23,506 bases of DNA from a bacterium. GTDB taxonomy: Bacteria; JAUVQV01; DATDCY01. Below, piece by piece: positions 15,182 to 23,506 of the stretch. Within the stretch, counting starts at the first letter, position 1. Each line of letters starts with the position of its first letter. Under the pieces are notes generated by a model. The model was given only the letters and a program-made list of their open reading frames with translations. It was not told where the DNA came from and did no database searches. The stretch covers positions 1-23,506 of the forward strand of contig DATDCY010000048.1 in NCBI GenBank assembly GCA_036524115.1. Direction: 5' to 3'. The position numbers and the translations under genes were made by a program.

Positions 15182-17632
15182 TCACCTCGTGATCGTGAAC
15201 GCCTTGTTGCTCACGTCGAAGCAGTTCGGGTTCGCCGTGCTGCGCACGCGGACCGTGTACCCCCCCGCCGGCACCTGCGCCGCCGGGATCGTCCAGGCGT
15301 ACGAGCCCCTCCCCGCCGCGCCGATCGGGACGCTCGCGGCTATGGTCCGGTTGAGGACCCCCGCCTTGTAGAGGTCGAGCCGTACGGCGCTGCCGGGGCT
15401 GTACCGGTAGGTCCACGCCACCGTGTAGGTTCGTCCCCGCTTCCAGAACTGCCCGCCGTTGGGCGCGGTCAGCGTCAGCGCCGGCGCGATGGTGAACGGC
15501 GCGTCGCTCGAGTCGGCGGCGACGAACGGGGTCGCCGTCGAAACCCTGATCCGGTAGTCGCTGCCCGGCGCCGCCGCGTAGCCGACCTTCCAGTAGAAGC
15601 TCCCCGTGTTCGGCGCCGCCGTGGCGATCGTGCGCACCAGCGCCGCCCCCTTGTAGAGCTGGATCCTGACCGTCGCCCCCGCGAGGTCCTTGCTCCCCGA
15701 CCAGGTGATCTGGCGCGTCGAGCCCTGGATGACGCTCTGGCCGCCGTTCGGCGCCGTCAGCGTCAGGATCTGCTGGATGGTGACCGCCGCCACCCGCTCG
15801 ACCGTCGGGTAGAAGACGGGCGTGATCACGATGCCGTAGGAGCCTAACGGCTGCAGGTCCGCGGGGATGATCCAGGAGGCTTCCTGGTCGGCGCAGGGGA
15901 CGGTGGCGATGTCCAGGACCTTGCGCCGGACGAGGCAGCCTGTTCCAAGGCCGCCCTCCTGCGTGCAGAGGGCGGAGGTGAACTCTTCCGCCAGCGGCCC
16001 GGGGCCAAAACTGCCTTCCCAGAGGCCGACGTTCACGTCGCCGCCGATGTTGTTGCAGTACCACGTGATGGATTTCGCCGTGCCGTCGTTGCGCCAGACG
16101 GCCGCCCACGCCGGCGCCGTCAGCTCGAGCGTGTAGTCCACGTACTCGTCCCAGCCCATGTCGACGCGCGGGTTCTGCCGGTCGATCGCGCTGGCGAAGA
16201 TCCGCAGCGCCCCTTTGAAGTCGTACAGCATCCAGGCCGGCACCGCGTCGTTGTTCCCCGCGTCGATCAGCGGCGAGTCGAAGTTCAGCTTGTAGTCCGT
16301 GTCGCCCGCCTGGAAGTGCGGATCCACGTCGACGACCGAGGCGCCGCTGGTGAAGTTGTTGGCGGCCCAGCCCCCGTCGATGTCGCTGTAGTTGATGACG
16401 TACGTGCTCCCCCGGGGGGCCACGGCCGGGATGTCGTTGCCCTCGAAGATGCAGTTGTCGAAGGTCGCCGTCTGCGGGGACTGCAGGTCGAGGATGCTGT
16501 AGGAGCGGTTCGCGCCCTGCACGAGCCCCTTGTTGTTGACGAACGTGCAGTTGACGACCGAGATGTGCTCCGCCGGCGTCACGCCGCCCGCGTAGTCGTA
16601 GTTCCAGCCGGTGATGAGACCTCCCCCCTCCACGCCGCCCTGGCCGGCCCAGTTGCCATCGAACAGGGTGTTCGTGATCTGGGCGGGCGCGCCGAGCAGG
16701 TCGATGGCGCTCGCCCATTTGTCCACGATGTTGCCGCGGAACCGGCAATTGTCGATCTTGACGGGCCCTTCGATCGCGAGGATGGTCTCGGTCACCCCGG
16801 AGCTGAGCCCGGTCGTGTTCTCGACGTCGATGTTCTGCATCGTCAGCGCGCCGCCGGCGACGGTCATCACGACCGGCCCGTTCGCGCCGTCTGCGGTGTT
16901 GTTCCGGAAGATTCCCCAGGTGAAGCTCGCCGGCAGGGCGTGGTCGTGCAGCGCCGGCGTGCCCCAGTCGTAGATCTGCGCGTGGACGGCGGCGGAACGG
17001 TTGGCCTGGTTGTCGATGAAGTCGGTGTTCTCGGTGCTGATGGATCCCTCGAGGAAGACGGCCCCGCCGGAGAGCTGCGCGGACGTGCCGTGCACGTGGT
17101 TGCGGAGGAACAGGCACTCGTACGTCAAGAGGGTGATGGCCCCGTGCTGTCCAGCGGAGACGCCTGACAGGCCGAGGACGCCTCCGCCATCGCCGTCCGC
17201 CGAGAAGCCATCGCTGACGGTGAGGAACACCAGCTCGACGTCCACGACGCGGCCCTGGCGGCGCGCGTCGATCGACAGCACCCGCCGCGCGCCCCCGCCG
17301 CTGAGCACGGTGAGCGCGGGGTCCGGATCGTACCTCAGGAAGTCGGTGGCGTATCCGCCGAAGAGGGTGAGGCCGGCGTCGGCGTCCGCGGCATCCCCCG
17401 TCACGTCGTAGGTGAAGGTCGTCCCCTCGTACGTCCCCTGCCGCAGCAGCAGCGCGTCGTCCTGCCCGTTGCCCTTGGCGATGTCGAGCGCCGCCTGCAG
17501 GCTGGCCGGCGCCCCGGGTGTGGTGCCGTCGCCCGTGCCGTCCGGCGAGACGTAGATGGTCGCCGCCATTCCCGGGGCCACGAGTGCCGCCGCCAATGTC
17601 ACGCTTGTCAGCACGATCCTCAGCGAACGCAT
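15182..17632 (-). CDS. Exported parallel beta-helix protein with Kre9/KNH-like Ig domains, 816 aa
   Basis: A signal peptide (residues 1-23, MRSLRIVLTSVTLAAALV...GMA) precedes ATIYVSPDGTGDGT, the usual opening of right-handed beta-helix repeat proteins. The helix runs to about residue 490, with rungs carrying GGAVFLEGS-, NCTFVNN- and FDNCIFEGN-type turns. It closes with LIDAGNND...VDMGWDEY. Three Ig-like domains follow (about 498-620, 621-715, 717-816). The last two have the clear LTAPNGGQ...W...YRIRVS pattern of Kre9/KNH-like domains; the first is degenerate and carries extra cysteines. The chain ends NCFDVSNKAFTITR. It is a close architectural paralogue of the upstream gene at 17933-20332. 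The start at 17632 has AAGGGGG about 6 bases upstream; the longer frame to 17827 adds 65 non-signal residues. It is probably a surface or secreted adhesin or glycan-binding protein; the role is inferred. Confidence 0.87.
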   Translation of the reverse strand: MRSLRIVLTSVTLAAALVAPGMAATIYVSPDGTGDGTTPGAPASLQAALDIAKGNGQDDALLLRQGTYEGTTFTYDVTGDAADADAGLTLFGGYATDFLRYDPDPALTVLSGGGARRVLSIDARRQGRVVDVELVFLTVSDGFSADGDGGGVLGLSGVSAGQHGAITLLTYECLFLRNHVHGTSAQLSGGAVFLEGSISTENTDFIDNQANRSAAVHAQIYDWGTPALHDHALPASFTWGIFRNNTADGANGPVVMTVAGGALTMQNIDVENTTGLSSGVTETILAIEGPVKIDNCRFRGNIVDKWASAIDLLGAPAQITNTLFDGNWAGQGGVEGGGLITGWNYDYAGGVTPAEHISVVNCTFVNNKGLVQGANRSYSILDLQSPQTATFDNCIFEGNDIPAVAPRGSTYVINYSDIDGGWAANNFTSGASVVDVDPHFQAGDTDYKLNFDSPLIDAGNNDAVPAWMLYDFKGALRIFASAIDRQNPRVDMGWDEYVDYTLELTAPAWAAVWRNDGTAKSITWYCNNIGGDVNVGLWEGSFGPGPLAEEFTSALCTQEGGLGTGCLVRRKVLDIATVPCADQEASWIIPADLQPLGSYGIVITPVFYPTVERVAAVTIQQILTLTAPNGGQSVIQGSTRQITWSGSKDLAGATVRIQLYKGAALVRTIATAAPNTGSFYWKVGYAAAPGSDYRIRVSTATPFVAADSSDAPFTIAPALTLTAPNGGQFWKRGRTYTVAWTYRYSPGSAVRLDLYKAGVLNRTIAASVPIGAAGRGSYAWTIPAAQVPAGGYTVRVRSTANPNCFDVSNKAFTITR

Positions 17633-17932
17633 GGGAACCCCCTTCCCGTCCAGCCCATCGGCGCCCTTCCCCCCACCTGACGGTGGACATCCGGACCCGG
17701 GTCGCCGGCAGGACGCCGACGCCGGTCCGCGCCAATTGTATACTGGGAATCCAGGCTGACTCCCGGATATTTCTACCGGCACCGCGCAGCCGCGGCAGCA
17801 GGCCGGCACGCCCGGGGCGTGCGCCACTTCGGCGCCGTTCGGCGGCGCCCTCGATCAGGAATACGGAGGACGGAGCAAAAGGAATGACCAGGCGCGCCGT
17901 CCGCGGGGCCGGCGCGCCTGGGAATCCTGCCG
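17633..17932. other. 300-base intergenic stretch between the two beta-helix genes
   Basis: Reading on the minus strand it holds the terminator of the upstream gene (17877-17921). Two further GC hairpins follow: GGCGCCG/CGGCGCC arms at 17831-17849 and GCACGCC/GGCGTGC arms at 17806-17822. Next is an AT-rich spot with a -10-like TACAAT (17735-17740) or TATACA (17737-17742) but no convincing -35. A small CCACC-GTCA-GGTGG hairpin (about 17674-17687) lies in the leader, then the G-rich ribosome site of the 816-aa gene. I see no gene in it. Confidence 0.5.
17877..17921 (-). terminator. Intrinsic terminator after the 799-aa beta-helix gene
   Basis: Eleven-base perfect arms (CCAGGCGCGCC at 17888-17898 and its complement at 17911-17921) flank a 12-base loop. 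On the minus strand the stem is followed by TCATTCCTTTTG, a short T-rich tail. It begins 11 bases after the stop at 17933. This separates the two beta-helix genes transcriptionally. Confidence 0.72.
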
Positions 17933-20332
17933 TTACCTGGTGATGGAGAACTTCGCGTTGCTGAAGTCGAAGCAGTTCGTGTAGGCGGTGCTCCGGACGC
18001 GGATCGTGTAGTTCGTGCCGGTCATCTGCGTCGCGGGAACAGTCCAGAAGTAGAAACCCTTGCCGAACGTGCCCTTGGACGTCCTGACGACGATGTTCCG
18101 GCTCAGGACGCCGCCCCTGAACAGATCGAGCCGCACGTAGGTGCCGGGGTTGTTCTTGTACGTCCAGGTGATCTTGTACGTCGTCCCCCGCTTGATCCTC
18201 TGCCCCCCGTTGGGCGCGGTGAGCGTCACCGCGGGGAGGATCCTGATGTCCGCGTCGCCGAGGTCCTCGGCCGCGACGGGTGCGGTCGTCGAGACCTTGA
18301 CGCGGTACGTCGTCCCGGGCGCCTGCGTCAGCGGCACCTTCCACGAGTAGGTTCCCGTGTTCGGCGCCGCGGCGGTGATGGTGCGCGCGAGGGTCGCCCC
18401 GTTGTAGAGGTCGATCCGGATCGTCGCGCCCGCGAGGTTGCCGCTCTGCCAGGTGATGTGGTACGTCGACCCCTGCACGAGTCCCTGCCCCCCGTTCGGC
18501 GAGGTCAGGCGGATGTGGTTGGTCGCGAGCGGCGCGGAGGAACCCTTGATCATCGGGTAGTACAGCGAGCTGATGGTGACGGCGTAGTCGGTCGCGTCCG
18601 CGAGGTCCGCGGGCGGGACGTAGCCGGCGTACGTCTGGTCGGAGCAGGGCACCGACGCGGCGATCTCCGCGATCTCGCTCCCGGTGAGGAGGTCGCCCTT
18701 CCAGAGCGCCAGCCGGACGCTGCCGCCGACGTTGGAACAGGTCCACGAGATCGTCGGAGCGGTGCCGTCGTTGAACCAGGCGGTCCCCGCCGCCGGATCC
18801 GTGACCTGGAGCGAACCGTCGACGTACTCGTCCCAGCCGATGTCGACGACCCGGTCCTCCAGGTCGCCGACCGCGAAGATCCGCGGGCTCCCGTCGAAGT
18901 CCTCGTCGTACCCCGCCGGGAGCGCGGCGTTGCTCCCCGCGTCGATGAACGGTGAGGAGCCGGGCAGCCGGAAGTCCGCGTCGGCAAAAGCGGGCCCCGG
19001 CTGACCGAGCGGGATGTTGCCGCCGCCGTCGGCGAAGTTCGTGGAGCCCAGCGATCCCTGAAAGCCGCTGTAGCTGATGGTCCCGGCCCCCGGCCCGGCG
19101 TTGTAGAGGGCGTAGGCGCCGCCCTTGTAGGGATAGCCCGTTGAGACGCGGAAATAGCCGTTGTCCCAGAAGATGGAATTGGCGATGCTCATCGCCTCCA
19201 TCCTGTTGTACACGGCGCCCCCCGACCCCGGCGTGGTCCCGTAGGTCCAGTTCCCGACGAACGTGCTGTTGACGATGTTCGTCAAGTGCGGTGTGTTGAG
19301 GTTGGGACAGTCGGACGCGATCGCGCCACCGGCGCCGGTCCCGCCGCTGCCGTCGGGCCCGTAGCCGGCGATGTTGTTCGTGAAGAGGCAGCCGATGACG
19401 TCCGCGGGTGCATCCCAGAGGTAGATGGCGCCGCCCCAGCCGTCGGCCACGTTGCCCACGAACCTGCACCGTTCGAACACTGGGTGAGCGTCCAGAGTCG
19501 CGAAGACACCGGCCCCGCCCGACGAGCCGCCGTCCGCCCGCCCCTTGAACGTCGAGTCCGTGATCAGCGGCGACACCGTCGTGAACAGATGGGCCCCGTA
19601 CGGGGGAGCGGAGAGGTTCGCCTCGAAGAGACACCCGTCGATCTGCGGCGCGGTAGCCAGCGTGTAGGGCGCGGTGAAGCCGCTGTACACCGCCCCGCCG
19701 CCGTACGCCGACTGGTTGCCGACGAAGACGCTGTCGTGCAGCTCGAAGTCGCCCGTGGTGTAGATGCCGCCGCCGGCCGAGCTGGCGTCGGTCGCCTTGT
19801 TGTCCCGCAGCTCGCAGCCGCTGACGACGAGCTTGACGCTCGCGCCGTTGAGCAGCCGCACGTAGACGCCGGCGCCGTAGCCGGTGTCGCCGGGGAGGGC
19901 GGCGTACGCGTTCGTGAAGCCGTTCCTGACCGTCAGGTTCGCCAGCGTGACGGTGAGGTTCACGCCCGCGCCATCCCCCTCGAGCAGCAACGCTCGCCGC
20001 AGCTGCTGGCCGTCGATCGCGCTGAGCGACGGGTCCGCGGTCTGGAGCGCGTACACCGCGTCCCAGCCGCCGCTGATCGTCAGGGCGGTGACATCGGTCC
20101 CGCTGACGGCGTAGGCGAAGCCCGTGTCGGCCGCGTACGTGCCCGCCTGCAGGTAGAGGGTGTCAGCCTCGGCGTTCGCCTTGGCGGTGTCGAGGGCGGC
20201 CTGCAGACCCGCCGGATCGCCCACGGTGCCGGTGCCGGTGCCCGTCGGGGACACGTAGATGTTCGCCCCGAAGGCTCCCTGCGCGATGACGAGTGACAAC
20301 AGGAATGGTGCCGCGAACATCAGTTTCTTCAT
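17933..20332 (-). CDS. Exported parallel beta-helix protein with Kre9/KNH-like Ig domains, paralogue of the downstream gene, 799 aa
   Basis: A signal peptide (MKKLMFAAPFLLSLVIAQG, cleavage at AFG-AN) precedes NIYVSPTGTGTGTVGDP. A beta-helix of about 480 residues follows, with GGGIYTTGD-, GGAVYSG-, GGAIYLWD- and GGAVYN-type rungs typical of polymorphic membrane protein-like helices. It ends FIDAGSNAA...VDIGWDEY. Three Ig-like domains follow (about 507-600, 606-700, 701-799). The last two carry LTSPNGGQ/LTAPNGGQ, ITW, APNTGTYSW and YRVKVST motifs of the Kre9/KNH type. The chain ends NCFDFSNAKFSITR, nearly as in its paralogue. GGGAGGGG (20336-20343) fixes the start at 20332. The longer frame to 20437 puts 35 extra residues before the signal peptide. 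It follows the helicase gene by 130 bases and ends in its own terminator. It is likely a surface or secreted binding protein; no enzyme site is seen. Confidence 0.88.
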   Translation of the reverse strand: MKKLMFAAPFLLSLVIAQGAFGANIYVSPTGTGTGTVGDPAGLQAALDTAKANAEADTLYLQAGTYAADTGFAYAVSGTDVTALTISGGWDAVYALQTADPSLSAIDGQQLRRALLLEGDGAGVNLTVTLANLTVRNGFTNAYAALPGDTGYGAGVYVRLLNGASVKLVVSGCELRDNKATDASSAGGGIYTTGDFELHDSVFVGNQSAYGGGAVYSGFTAPYTLATAPQIDGCLFEANLSAPPYGAHLFTTVSPLITDSTFKGRADGGSSGGAGVFATLDAHPVFERCRFVGNVADGWGGAIYLWDAPADVIGCLFTNNIAGYGPDGSGGTGAGGAIASDCPNLNTPHLTNIVNSTFVGNWTYGTTPGSGGAVYNRMEAMSIANSIFWDNGYFRVSTGYPYKGGAYALYNAGPGAGTISYSGFQGSLGSTNFADGGGNIPLGQPGPAFADADFRLPGSSPFIDAGSNAALPAGYDEDFDGSPRIFAVGDLEDRVVDIGWDEYVDGSLQVTDPAAGTAWFNDGTAPTISWTCSNVGGSVRLALWKGDLLTGSEIAEIAASVPCSDQTYAGYVPPADLADATDYAVTISSLYYPMIKGSSAPLATNHIRLTSPNGGQGLVQGSTYHITWQSGNLAGATIRIDLYNGATLARTITAAAPNTGTYSWKVPLTQAPGTTYRVKVSTTAPVAAEDLGDADIRILPAVTLTAPNGGQRIKRGTTYKITWTYKNNPGTYVRLDLFRGGVLSRNIVVRTSKGTFGKGFYFWTVPATQMTGTNYTIRVRSTAYTNCFDFSNAKFSITR

Positions 20333-20462
20333 GGTCCCCTCCCTCACGAAGAAGCTCAGACCGGACACGGACGTTCCCGATGGCCTTTCGGCCCCCCCCA
20401 CAATCGACAACGTAATGACGCGCGCGCCCGCCTGCAAACCCCTCGAAATCCGCGGACGCTTG

Positions 20463-23400
20463 TCAGATAGGCTTATACCTCGTTGACGCCGTAAAGTACA
20501 GCCCCGCCTCCGCCACCGGCTCGCCCGTGATCTGCGCCCAGATGTCCGCGTAGAGCCGCACCTGCGGGGCGTAATGGCGCGCCCGCTCGGCGACCTCGGC
20601 GTCGGTCCTCGCGGCGTCGGTCTTCCAGTCGACGATGACCCAGCCGGCCGGCTCGCGGAACGCGAGGTCGACCACGCCGCGCACGAGCGTCGGGACCGGC
20701 GCGCCGCCGGTCCGCGGATCGCCCGCCGGCAGGCAGATGGTGAACGGCGCCTCGACGAGCGTGCGCCCGGCCGCGGCGGCGCGGCCCCAGATCTCGGAGC
20801 CGCGCACGGCGTTCACCACCGCGAGCGCCTCGGCGGCGCGCCCGATATCGAGCCCCTGCTCCTCGAGCGCGGCGCGGGCGACGTCCAGGAGGCGCGCGGC
20901 GCCGGCCTCCGGCTCGCGCAGCGCCGTCTCGAGCAGCAGATGAATCACCGTGCCCCACTCGGTGCCGTGTTCCCCAGCGCGGGGCGGGCGGTGCAGCGCG
21001 GCGGCGTCCAGCGCAACATCCTTCGCGGCGCGCACGGCGTACGTCGGGCCCTGCGCGGCGTCCCAGCGCCCCGCGATGGCCGCCTGAGCCGCGGCTTCCT
21101 CGGCCTCGGTCAGCGCCGCGGCGCCCGTCGCCGGGGCGCGCTGCGGCCCCGGGTCCTGCAGCTCCGCCTCGGGAGGAAGCCACGCGGAGAAGGGCTCCCA
21201 GGGGCTGTCGGCCTTCTTCTTGCCGGCGCGGCGCGTGACGATCAGCAGCGATCCCGCGCGCGTCGCCGCCACGTAGCGCAGGCGCGCGTGCTCCGCCGCG
21301 GCGAACCGTCCCTCCTCCTCGGCCAGCGCCTCCCACCCGTGCGGCTGCGCGAGAACCTTCCTCCCGTACGGACCCGCGGCGCGGGCGACGACGAGGTAAC
21401 CCGTGGTGCGCCCCCCGGAGCGATCGACGTGGATGCACGGCGTCGCCCGCGGCCGCCCCCCCGGGTCGGCCAGGAAGACCACGGGCGCCTCGAGCCCCTT
21501 GACCTTGTGCAGGTTCATCACCCGCACCACCGACGGCCCGGCGGCGCGGGCGGGCAGCCCGTCGAAGGGCGCCGCGTCCGCGATGAGCTGCTCGAGCAGG
21601 TCCGCGAGGGCCGCGGGCGAGCCGGTCTCCCCGGCCTGCGCCCGCAGCACGGCGAAGGCCTTGGCGATGCTCCCGGCCCGGCCGTCGCCGCCCGGCGCCG
21701 CGAGCGCCCGCAGGGCAAGGCCCGTCTCGTCGGCGATCCGCTCGAGTGCCGCGACCGGCGGGAGCACGCGCAGCCGCGCCGCGCAGCGGCCGAGCAGGTC
21801 GCAGGCCGCCTGGAAGCGCGCGCGCAGCAGCCCGTCGAGGCCGGCGGGCAGCGCGGCCGTGTACCGGAACACCCCCGCGGCCCGCTTGAGGTCGTACAGC
21901 TCCACGTCGGAGAAGCCGAAGAGACCGCCGCGCAGCACGCCGGCGAGCGCCACCGCGTTCTCCGGCTCGACCAGCGCGCGCAGCAGGGCGGCCAGCAGCC
22001 CGAGCTCCTCCACCTCGCCCCACGCGCTGCCGCCGCTGACCAGGTGCGGGATGCCCAGTTCCTGCAGCGCGGCCGCGTAACGCGCCAGCCGCTCGCGCCG
22101 CCACGCCACGATCAGGAAGTCGCCCGGGGTCGCCGCCGCGGGCACGCCCGCCGCGATCTCGCGCGCAGTGCGGGGCACCGGCAGGCCCTGATCGAGCGCG
22201 TGGCGGATGAAGCGCGCGATGCGCTCCGCGTCGTGCCCGGCGCAGGTCTCGTTCGTCGAGCAGTCCTCCGGCGTGGTGATCGTGCGCACGCCGGCGAGCG
22301 CCCCTGGCGCCGCGACCGCGTGCGGACGTCCGGGGACGAGCGGGTGCGCGGCAGGCGAGTAGCGGTCCTCCGCCGCGGGGAAGCCGGACGGCGGCGCGAA
22401 GACGCCGTTGCCCCAGGCGATCAGCTCCGGGAGCGTCCGGAAGCTGGCGTCCAGCTCGACCACCGCGCCGCCGGCCGCGACGATCAGCGCCTTGACCTGC
22501 TGGTAGGTCACGATGTCGGCGCGGCGGAAGCGGTAGATGGACTGCTTCGGGTCGCCGACGACGCAGAGCGAGCCGGGGACCGGGCGGCAGGCGCGCCAGT
22601 CGGCCTGCGCCGGGTCGTCCGCCGTCAGCAGCAGGACGACCTCGGCCTGCAGCGGGTCCGTGTCCTGGAACTCGTCCACGAGCAGGTGCGAGACGCGCTC
22701 GCGGAACCACCTGCGGACCCCCGGGCGCTCGCGCAGCAGCCGCGCCGCGCCGAGCAGCAGGTCCTGGAAGTTGAGCACCCTTGATTCGGCGCGCATCCGG
22801 TCGTAGTGCGCCGCGGCGGAGCGCAGCAGCGGGATGACCGCGGCGTATCGCGCCTGGCGCCAGCGGGCGACGAAGGGGCCGGCGATCTGCTCCCGGAAGC
22901 TCTCCCAGACCCGGATCTCCTCCTTCGCCGGGCCGCGCCCGCCGCCCGGCCAGCAGGACTGGGTGGCGCCGTGTTTGCAGTCGAACTCCTCGAGAATCTC
23001 CATCAGGTGCAGCGTCGTGCCCAGGCTGCGGTGGCGCGCGAGCCGCTCGATCTTCTCGTAGCGCCCCATGAGCTTGTCGCTGCCGCGCTCCTCCGGGAAC
23101 GACGGGATCAGCGCCCGCATCCGTCCGAGGTAGCGCTCGAGTTCCTGGCGAGCGGGGACGAGGTCGCCGAGCCGCATCTCCGCGGCGGGCCACTCCTCGA
23201 CGTCCGGGTACGTCGCGAAGGTCTTGAACGTCCCCTCGAGATCCGCCAGGTCGACGCCCAGGTCCTTGAGGCGCGCCACCCGCGGGTCCCCCTCCTCGAA
23301 GAGGCGGTCGACGAACTCGCGCCAGGCGCGCTCGCGCAGCAGGGCGTCCGCGTCCTCGTCGATCTCCTGGAAGGCGACGTCGACGCCGGCCTCGAGCGGC

Positions 23401-23506
23401 CGCTCGCGCAGCAGGCGCGCGCAGAAGGAGTGGATCGTGCCCACGAAGCAGCGCTCGGCGTGCGCGAGCGCCTCGCGCGCGAGGCGCGCCCGCTCCCCGC
23501 CGCCGG
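20463..23506 (-). CDS. AddA/RecB-type UvrD-family helicase-nuclease, missing its N-terminus
   Basis: The gene enters from beyond 23506; 1013 residues are visible. The family's usual length is about 1100-1250, so roughly the first 100-200 residues, with the Walker A motif, are outside. Visible superfamily 1 helicase motifs in order are: GTIHSFC (Ia, near 23430), LLVDEFQDTDP (II, near 22670), VVGDPKQSIYRFRRAD (III, near 22540), LDASFRT (IV, near 22450), NLHKVKGLEAPVVF (V, near 21490) and LRYVAATRA (VI, near 21270). The C-terminus has a RecB-type PD-(D/E)XK nuclease: GVVDLAF then VDWKTD (near 20620-20680) and Q-x-x-x-YA (near 20550), all catalytic positions intact. It should unwind and resect double-strand DNA ends, probably with an AddB-like partner encoded upstream outside the window. 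I see no clear iron-sulfur cysteine cluster. AddA and RecB cannot be separated without the partner gene. Confidence 0.9.
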   Translation of the reverse strand, partial: GGGERARLAREALAHAERCFVGTIHSFCARLLRERPLEAGVDVAFQEIDEDADALLRERAWREFVDRLFEEGDPRVARLKDLGVDLADLEGTFKTFATYPDVEEWPAAEMRLGDLVPARQELERYLGRMRALIPSFPEERGSDKLMGRYEKIERLARHRSLGTTLHLMEILEEFDCKHGATQSCWPGGGRGPAKEEIRVWESFREQIAGPFVARWRQARYAAVIPLLRSAAAHYDRMRAESRVLNFQDLLLGAARLLRERPGVRRWFRERVSHLLVDEFQDTDPLQAEVVLLLTADDPAQADWRACRPVPGSLCVVGDPKQSIYRFRRADIVTYQQVKALIVAAGGAVVELDASFRTLPELIAWGNGVFAPPSGFPAAEDRYSPAAHPLVPGRPHAVAAPGALAGVRTITTPEDCSTNETCAGHDAERIARFIRHALDQGLPVPRTAREIAAGVPAAATPGDFLIVAWRRERLARYAAALQELGIPHLVSGGSAWGEVEELGLLAALLRALVEPENAVALAGVLRGGLFGFSDVELYDLKRAAGVFRYTAALPAGLDGLLRARFQAACDLLGRCAARLRVLPPVAALERIADETGLALRALAAPGGDGRAGSIAKAFAVLRAQAGETGSPAALADLLEQLIADAAPFDGLPARAAGPSVVRVMNLHKVKGLEAPVVFLADPGGRPRATPCIHVDRSGGRTTGYLVVARAAGPYGRKVLAQPHGWEALAEEEGRFAAAEHARLRYVAATRAGSLLIVTRRAGKKKADSPWEPFSAWLPPEAELQDPGPQRAPATGAAALTEAEEAAAQAAIAGRWDAAQGPTYAVRAAKDVALDAAALHRPPRAGEHGTEWGTVIHLLLETALREPEAGAARLLDVARAALEEQGLDIGRAAEALAVVNAVRGSEIWGRAAAAGRTLVEAPFTICLPAGDPRTGGAPVPTLVRGVVDLAFREPAGWVIVDWKTDAARTDAEVAERARHYAPQVRLYADIWAQITGEPVAEAGLYFTASTRYKPI

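Noticed and set aside
17735-17763. A -10-like TACAAT/TATACA as a promoter of the 816-aa gene.
   Set aside because: No acceptable -35 hexamer at 16-18 bases could be found, so it is noted only within the intergenic entry.
15132-19634. A 1500-codon minus-strand open frame running across both beta-helix genes and their intergenic region.
   Set aside because: It is out of frame with two well-supported genes, crosses an intrinsic terminator and has an Arg-rich low-complexity product.
20333-20462. A leader with a GGCC-GAAA-GGCC hairpin and GGGAACG that recalls a cyclic-di-GMP (GEMM) riboswitch.
   Set aside because: The first strand of the GEMM core (GCAAA-type segment) and the second receptor stem are missing, and there is too little sequence before the ATG. 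The hairpin is only four base pairs.
20574-22784. A 736-codon plus-strand open frame opposite the helicase-nuclease gene.
   Set aside because: It is a shadow of a gene with all helicase and nuclease motifs; the composition is Arg/Gly-rich with no domain.

Overview
The window is high-GC (roughly 70%) bacterial chromosomal DNA dominated by exported proteins. Almost every gene begins with a Sec-type signal peptide. A putative outer-membrane barrel and an Hcp-family protein point to a Gram-negative cell. The mix of parallel beta-helix proteins with Kre9/KNH-like Ig domains, a beta-propeller repeat protein and a zinc phospholipase C-like/PKD mosaic suggests a deltaproteobacterium-like or related environmental lineage. 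That placement is inference from protein style; there is no rRNA or marker gene in the window.

Layout. Positions 1-1001 (minus strand) hold the 5' end of an exported protein and a complete 260-aa putative outer-membrane protein. A divergent promoter region (1002-1270) follows. On the plus strand, a small membrane-anchored protein with a carboxypeptidase-regulatory-like domain (1271-1948) abuts, with no gap, a 3550-aa giant (1949-12601). The giant has an N-terminal zinc-dependent phospholipase C / P1-nuclease-like domain, a glutamine-amidotransferase-like fold, many CARDB/Ig-like domains, a beta-helix apparently inserted into one of them, four PKD domains and a C-terminal cap. A seven-blade beta-propeller protein (12711-13913) follows.

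From 13951 to the end everything reads on the minus strand. A two-gene unit encodes a signal-peptide-bearing Hcp-family protein (14538-15098) and a small exported protein built of four cysteine-pair repeats (13951-14532). In front of it lie a good sigma70-like promoter and a palindrome resembling a LacI-family operator placed over the transcription start. Upstream lie two paralogous beta-helix plus Ig-domain exported proteins (15182-17632 and 17933-20332), separated by a clear intrinsic terminator. Last is the 3' part of an AddA/RecB-type helicase-nuclease (20463 to beyond 23506), the only evident housekeeping gene.

How they work together: there is no single recognisable pathway. The plus-strand genes could form a surface or secreted module: membrane anchor protein, giant multidomain protein and propeller. 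The Hcp/cysteine-repeat pair is a separately regulated exported unit with no other type VI secretion gene nearby. The most novel items are the giant mosaic, the exported Hcp with its cysteine-repeat partner, and the operator-promoter arrangement controlling them.
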